A DNA stretch of 64,000 bases from Micromonospora sp. WMMD882 (GCF_027497255.1 NZ_CP114903.1:4464001-4528000), one strand, 5' to 3'; counted from the stretch's first letter, positions 1 through 13,857 are shown. The notes: generated by a model not told the origin, from the sequence alone. Translations and numbers: made by a program.

Positions 1-90
1 GCCGGGAGCCCCGGCCGGCCCCTGAAGGCCGTCCGCCTCAGCCAGGCCGGGAGCCCTGGCGGAGCCCTGCGGCCGTCCGCCTCAGACCGC
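1..90. repeat. Imperfect 45-bp tandem duplication
   Basis: Two diverged copies of a roughly 45-base unit lie at 1-45 and 46-90. Both begin GCCGGGAGCCC and both contain GGCCGTCCGCCTCAG near their ends. No plausible gene covers them. Together with the next repeat block they fill the gap beyond the 3' end of the biotin carboxylase gene. Confidence 0.6.
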
Positions 91-115
91 CGGCCGGAAA
101 AAGGACCGCCGGCCC

Positions 116-296
116 CACCGACCCCCGCCGAAACCCACCGGCCCCGCCAGAACCCACCGATCCCGCTGGAACCCACCGAACCCACCGGCCCCGGCCGAAA
201 CCCACCGAACCCACCGTCCCCCGCCGAAACCCACCGGCTCCGCCGAAACCCACCGGCCCCGCCGATCCCGCCGGAACCCACCGAATTCCACGAACC
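116..296. repeat. Degenerate CCCACCG-rich tandem repeat
   Basis: At least nine copies of a core like AACCCACCG, separated by short GC-rich spacers such as GCCCCGCCG, give an irregular period of about 10-20 bases. Several frames stay open here only because the repeat lacks stop codons, and the translations are low-complexity Gly/Arg/Phe. It lies 3' of the biotin carboxylase gene. I see no gene or clear hairpin in it. Confidence 0.6.
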
Positions 297-328
297 CGCT
301 GGACCGCGTCGGACCTTGGGCGGCCCGG

Positions 329-1663
329 TCAGCGCATCCGGCCGACGATGCCGGTGTCGTAGTCACCGGAGACGAACTCCGGATGCTCCAGCAGTTCGGC
401 GAAGAACGGCAGGTTGCACTTCGGCCCGCTGATCTCGAACCCGGCCACCGCCTCCCGCGCCCGCCCGATCGCCTCGGCCCGGTCCGCGCCGTAGACGATC
501 AGCTTCGCCATCAGCGAGTCGTAGAACGGGGTGACCGGGTTGCCGGCGACGTACCCGGAGTCGACCCGGACGCCCGCGCCGGTCGGCTCGGTCCAGGTGG
601 TCACCGTGCCGGGGCCGGGCAGGAAACGCTTCGGGTCCTCGGCGTTGATCCGCAGCTCGATGGCGTGCCCGCGCGGGGTCAGCGCGTCCGGGTCGAAGGT
701 GGGCGCGAGGCCGGCGGCCACCCGGAGCTGCTCCTCGACCAGGTCGATCCCGTAGACCAGCTCGGTGACCGGGTGCTCCACCTGCAACCGGGTGTTCATC
801 TCCAGGAAGAAGAACTCGCCGTCCGGCGTCAGCAGGCACTCCACGGTGCCCGCGTTGCGGTAGCCGACCGCCTCGCCGGCGCGGACGGCCGCGGCGAGGA
901 AACGTTCGCGCAGTTCGGGGGAGACCGCCGGGGAGGGCGACTCCTCGACCAGCTTCTGGTTGCGCCGCTGCACCGAGCACTCCCGCTCGCCGAGCGCCAC
1001 CACCCGGCCGTCGGCCAGGCCGAGGATCTGCGCCTCGACGTGCCGTACCCGGGGGAAGTAGCGCTCGATCAGCACCGCGCCGTCGCCGAACATCCGCTCG
1101 GCGAAGGACCGGACCTTGTCGTACTCGACGCGCAGCGCCGCCTCGTCGGTCGCGACGGCCATGCCCATGCCGCCGCCGCCGGCCGCGGCCTTGACCATCA
1201 CCGGGTAGCCGATGTCCGCCGCCGCGGCGACCGCCGCGTCGAGGTCGGCGGCCGGGTCGGTGGTGCCGGCCGCGACCGGCACGCCGGCCGCGGCCATCAG
1301 GTTCCGCGCGTTGATCTTGTCGCCCATCGCGGTGATCGCGTCCGCGCCGGGCCCGACCCAGATCAGCCCGTTCGCCTCGACGGTACGGGCGAAGTCGGCG
1401 TTCTCCGACAGGAAGCCGTAACCGGGGTGGACGGCCTGCACGCCTGTCGACGCGGCGGCGGCGAGGATCGCCTCGACGTTGCGGTAGCTCTGGGCCGGGT
1501 TCGCCGGCCCCACGCACACCGCCTGGTCGGCTTCGGTGACGAACGGCAGGGCGGAGTCGGCCTCCGAGTGCACCGCCACCGTGCGGATCCCGAGCCGCTT
1601 CGCGGTGCGGACGATCCGTCGAGCGATCTCGCCACGGTTGGCGACGAGCAACGACTCGATCAT
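329..1663 (-). CDS. accC: Biotin carboxylase (acyl-CoA carboxylase, AccC-like)
   Basis: 444 residues beginning MIESLLVANRGEIARR, the standard biotin carboxylase N-terminus. A Gly-rich ATP-grasp loop (AAAGGGGMGMA) and the substrate-binding stretch EMNTRLQVEHPVTE follow. The length fits a stand-alone carboxylase subunit: there is no C-terminal biotinyl (MKM) domain, unlike the fused alpha chains of mycobacteria. The enzyme carboxylates biotin with ATP and bicarbonate, feeding acetyl- or propionyl-CoA carboxylase. GGAGGA sits just before the ATG. A TetR regulator lies 60 bases upstream on the same strand and may control it. The true carboxyl-carrier and acceptor subunits are not in the window. 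Confidence 0.9.
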   Translation of the reverse strand: MIESLLVANRGEIARRIVRTAKRLGIRTVAVHSEADSALPFVTEADQAVCVGPANPAQSYRNVEAILAAAASTGVQAVHPGYGFLSENADFARTVEANGLIWVGPGADAITAMGDKINARNLMAAAGVPVAAGTTDPAADLDAAVAAAADIGYPVMVKAAAGGGGMGMAVATDEAALRVEYDKVRSFAERMFGDGAVLIERYFPRVRHVEAQILGLADGRVVALGERECSVQRRNQKLVEESPSPAVSPELRERFLAAAVRAGEAVGYRNAGTVECLLTPDGEFFFLEMNTRLQVEHPVTELVYGIDLVEEQLRVAAGLAPTFDPDALTPRGHAIELRINAEDPKRFLPGPGTVTTWTEPTGAGVRVDSGYVAGNPVTPFYDSLMAKLIVYGADRAEAIGRAREAVAGFEISGPKCNLPFFAELLEHPEFVSGDYDTGIVGRMR

Positions 1664-1723
1664 GTTTCCTCCAACGTCCTGGGGTGGTGGACGGGTGTCA
1701 GGAAACCACGGATCGGCCGGTGG

Positions 1724-2347
1724 CTACGACCCGGAGCCGGTCGGCGCGAGCAGCGCGGCGAGCGTCGCGCCGCGCAGCAGCTCGGCCCGGCGTTCCCGGT
1801 CCACCTCGCCGCCGAGGAACGGGGTGGAGTTCATCAGGCCGAACGCGGCGTGCGCCAGCACCCGCGCCGCGCCGGCGGGCAGCCCCGGGTGCAGCGCGGT
1901 CAGCACGGTCACCCACTCCTCGACGTAGAGGCGCTGCAACCGGCGGATCGTGCGGCGCGGCTCTTCGGGGAGCCGGTCCAGCTCGTGCAGGTGCAGGGCG
2001 ATCACCGCCGGGTGCGCGAGCGCGAATTCGACGTGGAAGTCGATCAGCGATTCCAGCGCGCCACGGGCGTCGTCGGGGTGCCCGGCGGCCCGTTCCCGGC
2101 CACCGTCGAGCAGCCCCTCGCTGACCGGGATCAGCGCGGCGGCCAGCATCGCCTCCTTGCCGGCGAAGTGGTGGTAGAGCGCGGGACCGGTCACGCCGGC
2201 CGCCGCGCCGATGTCGTCCATCGACACGCCGTGATAGCCCCGGGCGGCGAACAGCCCGACCGCGATGTCCAGGATCTCGTCCCGGCGCGACCGCCGCCGA
2301 CGCGCGCCGCCCGCCCGGCCCCGTGCCGCCTGTTGCTCCACCGTCAC
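1724..2347 (-). CDS. TetR-family transcriptional regulator
   Basis: 207 residues with a GTG start. An Arg-rich N-terminus leads into a classic TetR helix-turn-helix: ILDIAVGLFAARGYHG, then the recognition part VTGPALYHHFAGKEAM (roughly residues 25-70). The remaining helical ligand-binding part is family-specific and gives no ligand. It sits between sseA and the biotin carboxylase gene, all on one strand, so control of acyl-CoA carboxylation or lipid metabolism is a reasonable inference, not shown. Confidence 0.88.
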   Translation of the reverse strand: MTVEQQAARGRAGGARRRRSRRDEILDIAVGLFAARGYHGVSMDDIGAAAGVTGPALYHHFAGKEAMLAAALIPVSEGLLDGGRERAAGHPDDARGALESLIDFHVEFALAHPAVIALHLHELDRLPEEPRRTIRRLQRLYVEEWVTVLTALHPGLPAGAARVLAHAAFGLMNSTPFLGGEVDRERRAELLRGATLAALLAPTGSGS

Positions 2348-2402
2348 CCGGCAAGCCTAATCCGCTGTCAATTCCCCCGGGTTTCCCCGTCGGGTGGCCG
2401 GG

Positions 2403-2441
2403 GCCGTACGTCAGGGGTCGGGGCCGCCGTACGTCAGGGGT
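2403..2441. repeat. 16-bp direct repeat at the end of sseA
   Basis: CCGTACGTCAGGGGT occurs at 2404-2418 and again at 2427-2441. The second copy covers the sseA stop codon, so this looks like a small tandem duplication of the gene end. No function is evident. Confidence 0.5.
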
Positions 2442-3336
2442 TGAGGCCGCCGGGCTGGTCGCCCCGGACCACGGGCGCCCGGACCAGGTTGCCCCATTCT
2501 GTCCACGAGCCGTCGTAGTTGCGCACCTGCGGGTAGCCGAGCAGGTGGCGCAGCACGAACCAGGTGTGGCTGGACCGCTCGCCGATCCGGCAGTACGCGA
2601 TCACGTCGTCGTCCGGGCTCAGCCCCAACTGGTCGGCGTAGATGGCGCGCAGCTCGTCCGCCGGGCGGAACGTGCCGTCCTCGTTCGCCGCCGACTTCCA
2701 GGGCTTGTTCACCGCGCCGGGGACGTGCCCGCCGCGCAGCGCGCCCTCCTGGGGGTAGTCGGGCATGTGCAGCATCTCGCCGGTGTACTCGCCCGGGGAA
2801 CGCACGTCGACAAGCGGCCGACCGGCCGCCACGTGGGCCATCACCTGCTCGCGGAACGCGCGCAGCGGCGCGTCGTCGCGGGTGGGCACCGGGTAGTCGG
2901 CGCGCGGCCGGACGGTCTTCTCCCGGGTGAGCTCCCGTCCCTCGGCGATCCACTTCTGCCGGCCGCCGTCGAGCAGCCGCAGGTCGCGGTGACCGAAGAG
3001 GGAGAAGACCCAGAACGCGTACGCGGCCCACCAGTTGAAGTTGTCGCCGTAGAAGACCACCGTGTCGTCCCGCCCGATGCCCTTGGCGGCGCACAGCTCG
3101 GCGAACGCCTTCGCGTCGAGGTAGTCCCGGGTGACCTGGTCGTTGAGCTCCAGATGCCAGTCGATCTTGACAGCTCCGGGCAGGTGACCGGTGTCGTAGA
3201 GCAGGACGTCCTCATCGGACTCCACCACCACCAGCCCTTCGGTCCCGAGCTGCTCGGCGAGCCACTCGGTGGTGACGAGCCGCTGCGGGTCGGCGTACGA
3301 CTGGAGACGGGGGTTCGGATCGCTCGGCACAGCCAT
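2434..3336 (-). CDS. sseA: Sulfurtransferase of the SseA type, two rhodanese domains
   Basis: 300 residues in two rhodanese halves. The C-terminal half carries the active loop CRIGERSS at about residue 245, whose cysteine would hold the persulfide. The N-terminal half has lost its loop cysteine, as is normal. The ATG at 3336 is preferred over a TTG three codons upstream because it is nearer the family start and has a GGTTGGA element in front. It likely moves sulfane sulfur between thiosulfate or 3-mercaptopyruvate and thiol acceptors. In mycobacteria sseA neighbours a biotin carboxylase gene and a SufE-like gene; all three are near each other here, in a looser arrangement. Confidence 0.9.
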   Translation of the reverse strand: MAVPSDPNPRLQSYADPQRLVTTEWLAEQLGTEGLVVVESDEDVLLYDTGHLPGAVKIDWHLELNDQVTRDYLDAKAFAELCAAKGIGRDDTVVFYGDNFNWWAAYAFWVFSLFGHRDLRLLDGGRQKWIAEGRELTREKTVRPRADYPVPTRDDAPLRAFREQVMAHVAAGRPLVDVRSPGEYTGEMLHMPDYPQEGALRGGHVPGAVNKPWKSAANEDGTFRPADELRAIYADQLGLSPDDDVIAYCRIGERSSHTWFVLRHLLGYPQVRNYDGSWTEWGNLVRAPVVRGDQPGGLNP

Positions 3337-3346
3337 GCGTTCCAAC

Positions 3347-4183
3347 CTACGCCGGATCCGTCCCGCCCACCGCCCGTCCCGCCGGCCCCGCCGCCGCTGA
3401 GCCGCCCGTCCCGACTCGGTCGGACACCGGACCGAGCTGCGGACGTTTCGCGGTGACCAGGTCGCCGGAGGACCGGCCGGTCAGCCGCCGCCTGATCCAC
3501 GGCGCCAGGTGCCGGCCCGCCCAACGCAGGTCGGCGGCGCGGGCCGCCAGCCACGGCGACGGCTGCGGGTGCGGCGGCACGAGCAGCCACTCCTCGTCGC
3601 AGCCCACCCCGAGCGCGGTGAGCACCTGCGCGGCCACCCGCCGGTGACCGGCCGCCGACAGGTGCAGCCGGTCGGTGCTCCACAGCATCGGGTTCAGGTA
3701 CGTGTCGTCGGCGTACAGGTCGACCAGGATCGCGCCGTGCCGCTCGGCGGTCTCGCCGACCGCCCGGTTGAGCAGTCGCACCCGGGGGGCGACCAGACGC
3801 TGGCCGGGCAGCCGGGCCATCACGTCGGCGAACCGGAACAGCAGCACGTCCGCGCCGTCGGACCGCAGCCGCCGGACGGTGTCGTCGAACCGGCCGACCA
3901 TCGTCGCCGGGTCGAAGTTGCGGCGCAGCACGTCGTTGCCGCCGGCCGCGAAGCTGACCAGGTCGGGGCGCATCGCCAGGGCCGCCGGCACCTGGTCGGC
4001 CACCACCTGCGGGAACAGCTTCCCCCGGACGGCGAGGTTGGCGTACCGGAAGTCGGGCCCGGCCTCGGCGGCGAGCCGGGTGGCCACCAGGTCCGCCCAA
4101 CCCCGGTAGGTGCCGTCCGGGTACGCGTCGTCCATGCCCTCGGTGAAGCTGTCGCCCACCGCCACGTAACTGCGCCAGCGCAC
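3347..4183 (-). CDS. SGNH/GDSL hydrolase
   Basis: 278 residues from a GTG start chosen for its well-spaced GGAGGGT. SGNH blocks are intact: [10 protein letters not shown] (catalytic Ser) near the start, Gly of block II in NLAVRGK, GGND of block III, and [10 protein letters not shown] with the catalytic Asp and His. No signal peptide is visible, so a cytoplasmic esterase, lipase or acyl hydrolase is likely. The C-terminal 70 residues are Arg- and Gly/Ala-rich and probably disordered. The stop codon lies 10 bases from the sseA start, suggesting one transcript. The substrate is unknown. Confidence 0.85.
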   Translation of the reverse strand: MRWRSYVAVGDSFTEGMDDAYPDGTYRGWADLVATRLAAEAGPDFRYANLAVRGKLFPQVVADQVPAALAMRPDLVSFAAGGNDVLRRNFDPATMVGRFDDTVRRLRSDGADVLLFRFADVMARLPGQRLVAPRVRLLNRAVGETAERHGAILVDLYADDTYLNPMLWSTDRLHLSAAGHRRVAAQVLTALGVGCDEEWLLVPPHPQPSPWLAARAADLRWAGRHLAPWIRRRLTGRSSGDLVTAKRPQLGPVSDRVGTGGSAAAGPAGRAVGGTDPA

Positions 4184-4217
4184 TGCACCCTCCGTCGCGA
4201 GCGGGCACCCTGTCACC

Positions 4218-4232
4218 GGAAGGGGCCCTTCC
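4218..4232. repeat. Short palindrome GGAAGGGGCCCTTCC
   Basis: Seven-base arms GGAAGGG and CCCTTCC flank one G, between the divergent SGNH hydrolase and proS genes. A related but imperfect element (GGGAAAGCCCCCTTCC) covers the end of the P-type ATPase gene near 13788-13802. It may be a dispersed genomic repeat or an operator. Two loose copies in one window do not decide this. Confidence 0.45.
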
Positions 4233-4298
4233 TGACTCCTGCCGACCACACAGTCTGGCACCCTGCGAATCCGATCGTCAGCCGCCGCTTCGCGGTCG

Positions 4299-4304
4299 TA
4301 GGCT
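4299..4304 (+). promoter_or_regulatory. Probable -10 box of proS, leaderless transcript
   Basis: TAGGCT lies exactly seven bases before the first ATG of proS, and there is no ribosome binding site. This is the usual layout of an actinobacterial leaderless mRNA whose first nucleotide is the start codon. Confidence 0.55.
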
Positions 4305-4311
4305 GCGCCAC

Positions 4312-6057
4312 ATGATGGTGCGGATGTCGACCCTGCTGCTGCGGACCCTGCGGGAGGACCCGGCGGACGCGGAGGTGCCGAGTCACCGGCTGCTGCTGCG
4401 CGCCGGCTACATCCGGCGGGCCGCGTCGGGCGGCTACACCTGGCTGCCGCTGGGCAAACTGGTCCTGGACCGGGTCACCGAGGTGGTCCGGGCGGAGCTG
4501 ACCGCGATCGGCGACCAGGAGGTGTGCTTCCCGGCGCTGCTGCCGGCCGAGCCGTACCAGACCAGCGGCCGGTGGAGCGCGTACGGCGACGACATCTTCA
4601 CCCTCACCGACCGGCGCGGCGCCCCGCACCTGCTGGGCCCCACCCACGAGGAGCTGGCCGCGCTGCTGGTGAAGGACCTGTTCACCTCGTACCGGGATTT
4701 TCCGGTGACGTTGTTCCAGATCCAGACGAAGTTCCGGGACGAGGCCCGGCCCCGGGCCGGTCTGCTGCGCGGCCGGGAGTTCCTGATGAAGGACGCCTAC
4801 TCGTTCGACCTGGACGAGGCCGGGCTGGTCGAGGCGTACGCCCGGCACCGGGCCGCGTACCGGCGGATCTTCGACCGGTTGGGGTTGGAGTACACGGTGG
4901 TCACCGCGACCTCCGGAGCGATGGGCGGCTCGGTGTCGGAGGAGTTCCTCGCCACCACGCCGGTCGGCGAGGACACTTACGTCGCCTGCGAGGCCTGCGA
5001 CCACGCCGCCAACACCGAGGCGGTCACCACGCCCGTGCCGCCGGCCGGTGACCCGGCCGCGCACCCGCCGGCCACCGTCCACGACACCCCGGACACCCCC
5101 ACCATCGCCGCCCTGGTCGACCTGGCCAACACCCGCCGGCTGGGCGGCCGGGGCGACTGGACCGCCGCCGACACGTTGAAGAACGTCGTGCTGTCCGTCC
5201 ACCGTGCCGGCACGGACGAGCCGGAGCTGTTGGTGGCCGGGGTGCCCGGCGACCGGGAGGTCGACCTGCGGCGGGTGGACGCGGCGCTCAGCCCGGCGAC
5301 CGCCACCGTCTTCGACGGCTTCGCCGACCGGCCGGAGCTGGTACGCGGGTACATCGGCCCGCAACTGCTGGCCAAACTCGGCATCCGCTACCTGGTCGAC
5401 CCCCGGGTGACGCCGGGCACCGCCTGGCTGACCGGGGCGAACGAGCCCGGCCGGCACGCCGTCGACGTGGTGTGCGGGCGGGACTTCGTCCCGGACGGCG
5501 TGATCGAGGCGGCCGACGTCCGCCCCGGCGACGCCTGCCCGGCCTGCCCGGCCGGCACGCTGACCATGCGGCGGGGCATCGAGGTCGGGCACGTCTTCCA
5601 GCTCGGACGGCGCTACACCGACGCCTTCGCCGTGGACGTGCTCGGCCCGGCCGGCAAACCGGTCCGCCCGGTGATGGGCTGCTACGGCATCGGCATCTCC
5701 CGGCTGGTCGCCACGATCGCCGAGCAGCACCACGACGAGCGGGGGCTGCGCTGGCCGACGGTGGTCGCGCCGCTCGACGTACACGTGATCGCGGCGGGCA
5801 AGGGCGGGCAGCTCGACGCGGCGCTCGACCTCGGCGGACGGCTCGCCGCCGCCGGCCTGCGGGTGCTCGTCGACGACCGCACGCACGTCTCGGCCGGGGT
5901 CAAGTTCACCGACGCCGAGCTGATCGGCGTCCCGCGCGCCGTCGTGGTCGGTCGCCGGCTGGCCGACGGGTACGTCGAGCTGCGGGACCGGATCACCGGC
6001 ACGCGGACCGAGGCGCCCCTGGCCGACCTGCCCGACGCGCTGGCCCGTCCCGCCTGA
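4312..6057 (+). CDS. proS: Prolyl-tRNA synthetase, bacterial type
   Basis: 581 residues beginning [17 protein letters not shown], typical for bacterial ProRS. Class II motif 2 elements are visible ([10 protein letters not shown], then [17 protein letters not shown]), as is the motif 3 region ending [10 protein letters not shown]. An insertion of about 150 residues between motifs 2 and 3 corresponds to the YbaK-like editing domain. The C-terminal anticodon-binding domain starts near residue 480. It charges tRNA-Pro with proline in the cytoplasm. A separate YbaK-type deacylase gene lies 1.8 kb downstream on the other strand. A leaderless start at 4312 is likely; 4315 and 4324 are alternatives. 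Confidence 0.95.
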   Translation: MMVRMSTLLLRTLREDPADAEVPSHRLLLRAGYIRRAASGGYTWLPLGKLVLDRVTEVVRAELTAIGDQEVCFPALLPAEPYQTSGRWSAYGDDIFTLTDRRGAPHLLGPTHEELAALLVKDLFTSYRDFPVTLFQIQTKFRDEARPRAGLLRGREFLMKDAYSFDLDEAGLVEAYARHRAAYRRIFDRLGLEYTVVTATSGAMGGSVSEEFLATTPVGEDTYVACEACDHAANTEAVTTPVPPAGDPAAHPPATVHDTPDTPTIAALVDLANTRRLGGRGDWTAADTLKNVVLSVHRAGTDEPELLVAGVPGDREVDLRRVDAALSPATATVFDGFADRPELVRGYIGPQLLAKLGIRYLVDPRVTPGTAWLTGANEPGRHAVDVVCGRDFVPDGVIEAADVRPGDACPACPAGTLTMRRGIEVGHVFQLGRRYTDAFAVDVLGPAGKPVRPVMGCYGIGISRLVATIAEQHHDERGLRWPTVVAPLDVHVIAAGKGGQLDAALDLGGRLAAAGLRVLVDDRTHVSAGVKFTDAELIGVPRAVVVGRRLADGYVELRDRITGTRTEAPLADLPDALARPA

Positions 6058-6177
6058 CGGTCCGGCCTGGACGGGTCCGTCGGACCGGTCCGTCCCGGTG
6101 GCGGCTGACCGGGTGTAGCGACGCCGCCGCTGGGTACCGCTGTTGTCATCCATTCGGTACGGCTCTCGGAGGCTCTC

Positions 6178-6603
6178 ATGTCCGGTTACCGGGTCAGCGA
6201 CGTGATGACCCGACAGGTGGTCTACCTGTCGGCCGAGACGCCCCTGGACGAGGCGGCCCGGGTGATGAAGGACGCCGACATCGGCGACGTGGTGGTGACC
6301 GACGGGGCCACGTTGGCCGGCATGCTCACCGACCGGGACATCGTGGTCCGCGCGGTGGCCGAGCGGAGTGATCCTTCCACCACCACCATCGGCTCGATCA
6401 TCACCCGCGAGGTGGTCATGATCGACCAGCACTGTTCGGCCGGGGAGGCCGCGGCGCTGATGCGGGAGCGCGGGGTGCGCCGCATCCTGGTCTGCGACGC
6501 GGACCGGAAGCTGGTCGGCATCGTCTCCCTCGGCGACCTGGCGCGGCAGCTCGATCCCGACTCGGCCCTCGGCGAGATCAGCGAGCAGGCCCCCGCCACC
6601 TGA
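6178..6603 (+). CDS. Two-CBS-domain protein
   Basis: 141 residues made almost entirely of two CBS motifs (about 7-60 and 75-130), including MLTDRDIVVRAVAE and GIVSLGDLARQ, the usual adenosyl-ligand-binding endings. There is no attached enzyme domain. GGAGG sits six bases before the ATG. Such stand-alone CBS pairs bind ATP, AMP or related nucleotides and are often stress- or dormancy-linked in actinobacteria. The partner is unknown. Confidence 0.88.
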   Translation: MSGYRVSDVMTRQVVYLSAETPLDEAARVMKDADIGDVVVTDGATLAGMLTDRDIVVRAVAERSDPSTTTIGSIITREVVMIDQHCSAGEAAALMRERGVRRILVCDADRKLVGIVSLGDLARQLDPDSALGEISEQAPAT

Positions 6604-6686
6604 CCGGTCGGCGGTGGGGCGACGGGACGCCGCCTGGGCCGCCGACGGCGGTCGAGCGCCGGGCCGTGGCGGGACGGGCCGGCGGG

Positions 6687-6692
6687 TAGCCT
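6687..6692 (+). promoter_or_regulatory. Probable -10 box of the SufE-like gene
   Basis: TAGCCT ends six bases before the ATG at 6699, again without a ribosome binding site in the remaining space. This suggests a leaderless transcript. Confidence 0.45.
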
Positions 6693-6698
6693 GGCGGG

Positions 6699-7142
6699 AT
6701 GTCCGAGATGCCGCCCAGGCTGGCCGAGATCGTCGACGAGTTCGCCGCCGCGCCGCGCGACGTGGTGCTGGAGATGCTGATCGAGTACGCCGACGTCCTG
6801 CCGCCGTTGCCCGCCGACCAGGTCGACCGGGCGGGTCTGGAGCAGGTGCCCGAGTGTCAGACGGCGTTCTTCCTCCGGGCCCGGGTCGCCCCGGACGGCA
6901 CGGTGACCACCCTCTTCGACTGCCCGCCGGAGGCGCCGACCACCCGCGCCTTCGCCGGCATCCTCGCCGAGGGGCTGGCCGGGGCGGACGCCGGGCAGGT
7001 GCTCGCCGTCCCCGACGACCTGTACCAGCGGATGGGGCTCGCCCAGGCGATCAGTCCGTTGCGGGTGCGGGGCGGCACCGCCATCCTGGCCAGGTTGAAG
7101 CGTCAGGTACGCGAGCAGACCGACGGCGCGTCCGGAAGCTGA
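6699..7142 (+). CDS. SufE-like cysteine desulfurase activator
   Basis: 147 residues. The family core is visible: an opening helix (LAEIVDEFAAAPRD), the cysteine loop VPECQT near residue 52 that would accept persulfide, and the ending helix LRVRGGTAILARLKRQV. SufE proteins take sulfur from a SufS-type desulfurase for Fe-S cluster assembly. The suf operon is not here, but sseA lies 3.4 kb away, and in mycobacteria the SufE-like and sseA genes are neighbours. A general role in sulfur relay is therefore likely. Confidence 0.85.
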   Translation: MSEMPPRLAEIVDEFAAAPRDVVLEMLIEYADVLPPLPADQVDRAGLEQVPECQTAFFLRARVAPDGTVTTLFDCPPEAPTTRAFAGILAEGLAGADAGQVLAVPDDLYQRMGLAQAISPLRVRGGTAILARLKRQVREQTDGASGS

Positions 7143-7191
7143 GCCGCGCGACGGCCCGACGGCCGGGGGAACAGATGCGCCGGAGGGCCGG

Positions 7192-7839
7192 TTGACCCGG
7201 AGCATGGAGATCGAGATCTACGCCGACGTGGTCTGCCCCTGGTGCTACATCGGCAAGCGCCGGCTCGAAGAGGCGCTGGCCGTCCACCCGGGCGAGGTCA
7301 CCCTCCGCTACCGGCCGTTCCAGCTCGACCCGTCCCCGGTGCCCGAGCCCCGGCCGCTGGTCGAGGGGCTGGGCGCGAAGTTCGGTGGCGCGGAGCGGGC
7401 CCGGCAGATGTTCGCGCAGGTCACCGAGGTGGCCGCCGGGGCCGGTCTGACCCTGGACTTCGACCGGGCGGTCACCGCCAACACGTTCGACGCGCACCGG
7501 CTGATCCGGTACGCGGCCGAGCGGGGCCGGGCCGCCGAGACGATCGAGGCGCTGTTCCGGGCGTACTTCACCGAGGGGGTGGACGTCGGCTCGCGGGCGG
7601 CGCTCGCCACGGTCGCCGCCCCGATCGGCTTCGACGGGACGGAGGTACGCGCCTTCCTCGACTCGGACGCCGGGGTGGCCGAGCTGGCGGCGGAGCTGGC
7701 CGCCGCCCGGGAGCTCGGCGTGACGAGCGTGCCGACCTTCGTCCTGGCCGGCAAGTACGCGATCAGCGGCGCGCAGGAGCCGGAGACGCTGTTGGCCGCG
7801 CTGGCCGAGGCGGAACGCCGCGAGTCCGACCAGGCGTGA
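7192..7839 (+). CDS. FrnE-type DsbA family oxidoreductase
   Basis: 215 residues of thioredoxin fold, opening EIEIYADVVCPWCYIGK with an active CPWC and containing the helical insertion of the family. The cis-Pro region is GVTSVPTFVL. No signal peptide is present, so it acts in the cytoplasm as a disulfide isomerase/oxidoreductase or an FrnE-like polyketide-linked enzyme. The TTG at 7192 has GGAGGG four bases upstream. The ATG at 7204 matches the family start but has no spaced site. Confidence 0.88.
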   Translation: MTRSMEIEIYADVVCPWCYIGKRRLEEALAVHPGEVTLRYRPFQLDPSPVPEPRPLVEGLGAKFGGAERARQMFAQVTEVAAGAGLTLDFDRAVTANTFDAHRLIRYAAERGRAAETIEALFRAYFTEGVDVGSRAALATVAAPIGFDGTEVRAFLDSDAGVAELAAELAAARELGVTSVPTFVLAGKYAISGAQEPETLLAALAEAERRESDQA

Positions 7840-7854
7840 TCCGGCCCGGCCGAT

Positions 7855-7868
7855 GTTTCACGTGCAAC
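7855..7868. promoter_or_regulatory. parS-like site with one mismatch
   Basis: GTTTCACGTGCAAC differs from the perfect 14-base parS found four times near parAB only at position 11 (C for A). It lies in the 47-base gap between two convergent genes, about 22 kb from oriC, where ParB could bind without disturbing a promoter. Confidence 0.7.
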
Positions 7869-7886
7869 AACATCGGAGCACGTCGA

Positions 7887-8438
7887 TCACTGTGTGAGCT
7901 TGGCCAGCCCCTCGACGACCCGGGCGTTGGGCAGCGCGCCCAACGCCGGGCCGGGCAGCGCGATCTTGCTGTGCCGTACGCCGGAGCCGATGACCACATG
8001 CGGCGTGGCGACGACCCGGCTGTCCACCAGGATCGGCCACTCCTCGGGCAGGCCGATCGGGGTGATGCCGCCGTACTCCATGCCTGTCGACCCGACCGCG
8101 TCGGCCATCGGGGCGAAGCTCGCCTTACGTACGTCCAGCGCCCGCCGGGCCACCCCGTTCACGTCGACCCGGGTGGTGGCGAGGACCACGCACGCGGCGT
8201 AGCGGACGACGCCCTCCCGTTTCCCGGCCACCACGACGCAGTTGGCGGAGACGTCCAGCCCCACCCCGTACGCGACGCAGAAGGCGGCGGTGTCGGCGAG
8301 CGAGGTGTCGATCGGAGCCACCAGCACGCCCGCCACGTCCACCGGCACGTCGGCGGGCCACCGCCGCACCGCGTCGGCCACGGGTGGCGCGAGCAGGTCG
8401 AGCCGGTCGCGTGCGGGCTCGGTCTTCAACGTCCCCAT
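7887..8438 (-). CDS. YbaK/EbsC-type aminoacyl-tRNA deacylase-like protein
   Basis: 183 residues from the ATG at 8438; a GTG one codon upstream is also possible. The protein shows the YbaK fold signature: ANCVVVAGKREGVVRYAACVV, then RKASFAPMADAVGSTGMEYGGITPIGLPE with the conserved GG.TP loop. Members remove amino acids from mischarged tRNA, often tRNA-Pro. A proS gene with its own editing insertion is close by on the opposite strand. The substrate cannot be read from the sequence. Confidence 0.83.
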   Translation of the reverse strand: MGTLKTEPARDRLDLLAPPVADAVRRWPADVPVDVAGVLVAPIDTSLADTAAFCVAYGVGLDVSANCVVVAGKREGVVRYAACVVLATTRVDVNGVARRALDVRKASFAPMADAVGSTGMEYGGITPIGLPEEWPILVDSRVVATPHVVIGSGVRHSKIALPGPALGALPNARVVEGLAKLTQ

Positions 8439-8533
8439 CACGCCCGTGATCCTCGCACCCGCCGGTACGACCACCCCGCCGCCCTCCGCCGGGACAGCCG
8501 CCGCGCCGCCCGTGGAACGTCGCGGACGGGCGG

Positions 8534-8707
8534 TCAGCGCAGGGCGCTCGGCAGGTACGGCCGTTCCCGGAGCCGCCCGTCGGGCGACTGTTCCGCCCGG
8601 CGGACCGCCAGGTCCTCCAGGGCGTGCCGGACGGCCACCCGGATCACGCCGTAGAGGAAGACGAAACCGGCGACGTAGAGGATCATGGCGAGCACCAGTG
8701 TGAACAT
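8534..8707 (-). CDS. Small single-pass membrane protein (57 aa)
   Basis: Starts MFTLVLAMILYVAGFVFLYGVIRVAV, one hydrophobic helix followed by a basic and acidic tail ending YLPSALR. A TAGCGT element lies seven bases before the ATG, so translation is probably leaderless. The helix, clean start and stop, and neighbouring small membrane gene support a real gene. Function is unknown. It lies beside the 83-residue membrane protein and the P-type ATPase gene, so a link to them is possible but only positional. Confidence 0.6.
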   Translation of the reverse strand: MFTLVLAMILYVAGFVFLYGVIRVAVRHALEDLAVRRAEQSPDGRLRERPYLPSALR

Positions 8708-8777
8708 GCGCCCACGCTAGGGTGAACGTGAATCACCGACGGCTTCACCGGCCACGGTTCCCCCGTACGGGTGCCGG

Positions 8778-9029
8778 TCAGGCCGACTCCAACGCCTCGC
8801 CCACCCCCTGCGCCAGCCCGGAGAGATGCTGGTCGGCGAGGAGGTGCCCGGCGGTGATCACCAGCGCCAGCGGCCACTCGATGACCTGCAACGCGGCCAG
8901 CACGCCGACCCCCGCGTAGTAGGCCACCTTGTCCGGCGGCAGGGACACCTCGCCGAGCAGCGGGATCGTCACCCGGTGCTCGTACGAACGGACCGTCTCA
9001 CGTGCCTGGTGTCGAGTCGTCTCCCGCAT
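8778..9029 (-). CDS. Small membrane protein next to the P-type ATPase (83 aa)
   Basis: A charged N-terminal 20 residues, then PLLGEVSLPPDKVAYYAG and a hydrophobic stretch VGVLAALQVIEWPLALVITAG, one or two membrane segments. It is divergently placed from the large P-type ATPase gene, 260 bases away. I do not recognise a named family with certainty. An accessory membrane role is inference from position. Confidence 0.65.
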   Translation of the reverse strand: MRETTRHQARETVRSYEHRVTIPLLGEVSLPPDKVAYYAGVGVLAALQVIEWPLALVITAGHLLADQHLSGLAQGVGEALESA

Positions 9030-9289
9030 CGGTACCTCCCCGGTCGGCCGTGACGTCGACCTGGCATTCCACCACCGGCCGGGTTCATGCGCCGCCGGCC
9101 GGGCTCATGCCGGCGCCGGCCGCGTCCCGGCCGACCGGTGAGAACGGAGAATCACCCGGTCAACGGGCATAACGGACCGGAGTACGGGAAGGCAGCCGCC
9201 CGGAAACCGAGCACGGGAGGCACGATGGCGTACGGGACGCACGACGGTAGCCGGGAACCGGATCGACTCCGAACCGCTCGTACCGTCGC

Positions 9290-13804
<4,515 letters not shown>

Positions 13805-13857
13805 CACCCGGGCCGGACACGGCCACCGACGAATCCGAGGCGGAGGAGGTCGACCTG

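Noticed and set aside
4213..6432. A 739-codon minus-strand frame opposite proS
   Set aside because: Shadow frame; proS shows full class II motifs on the other strand.
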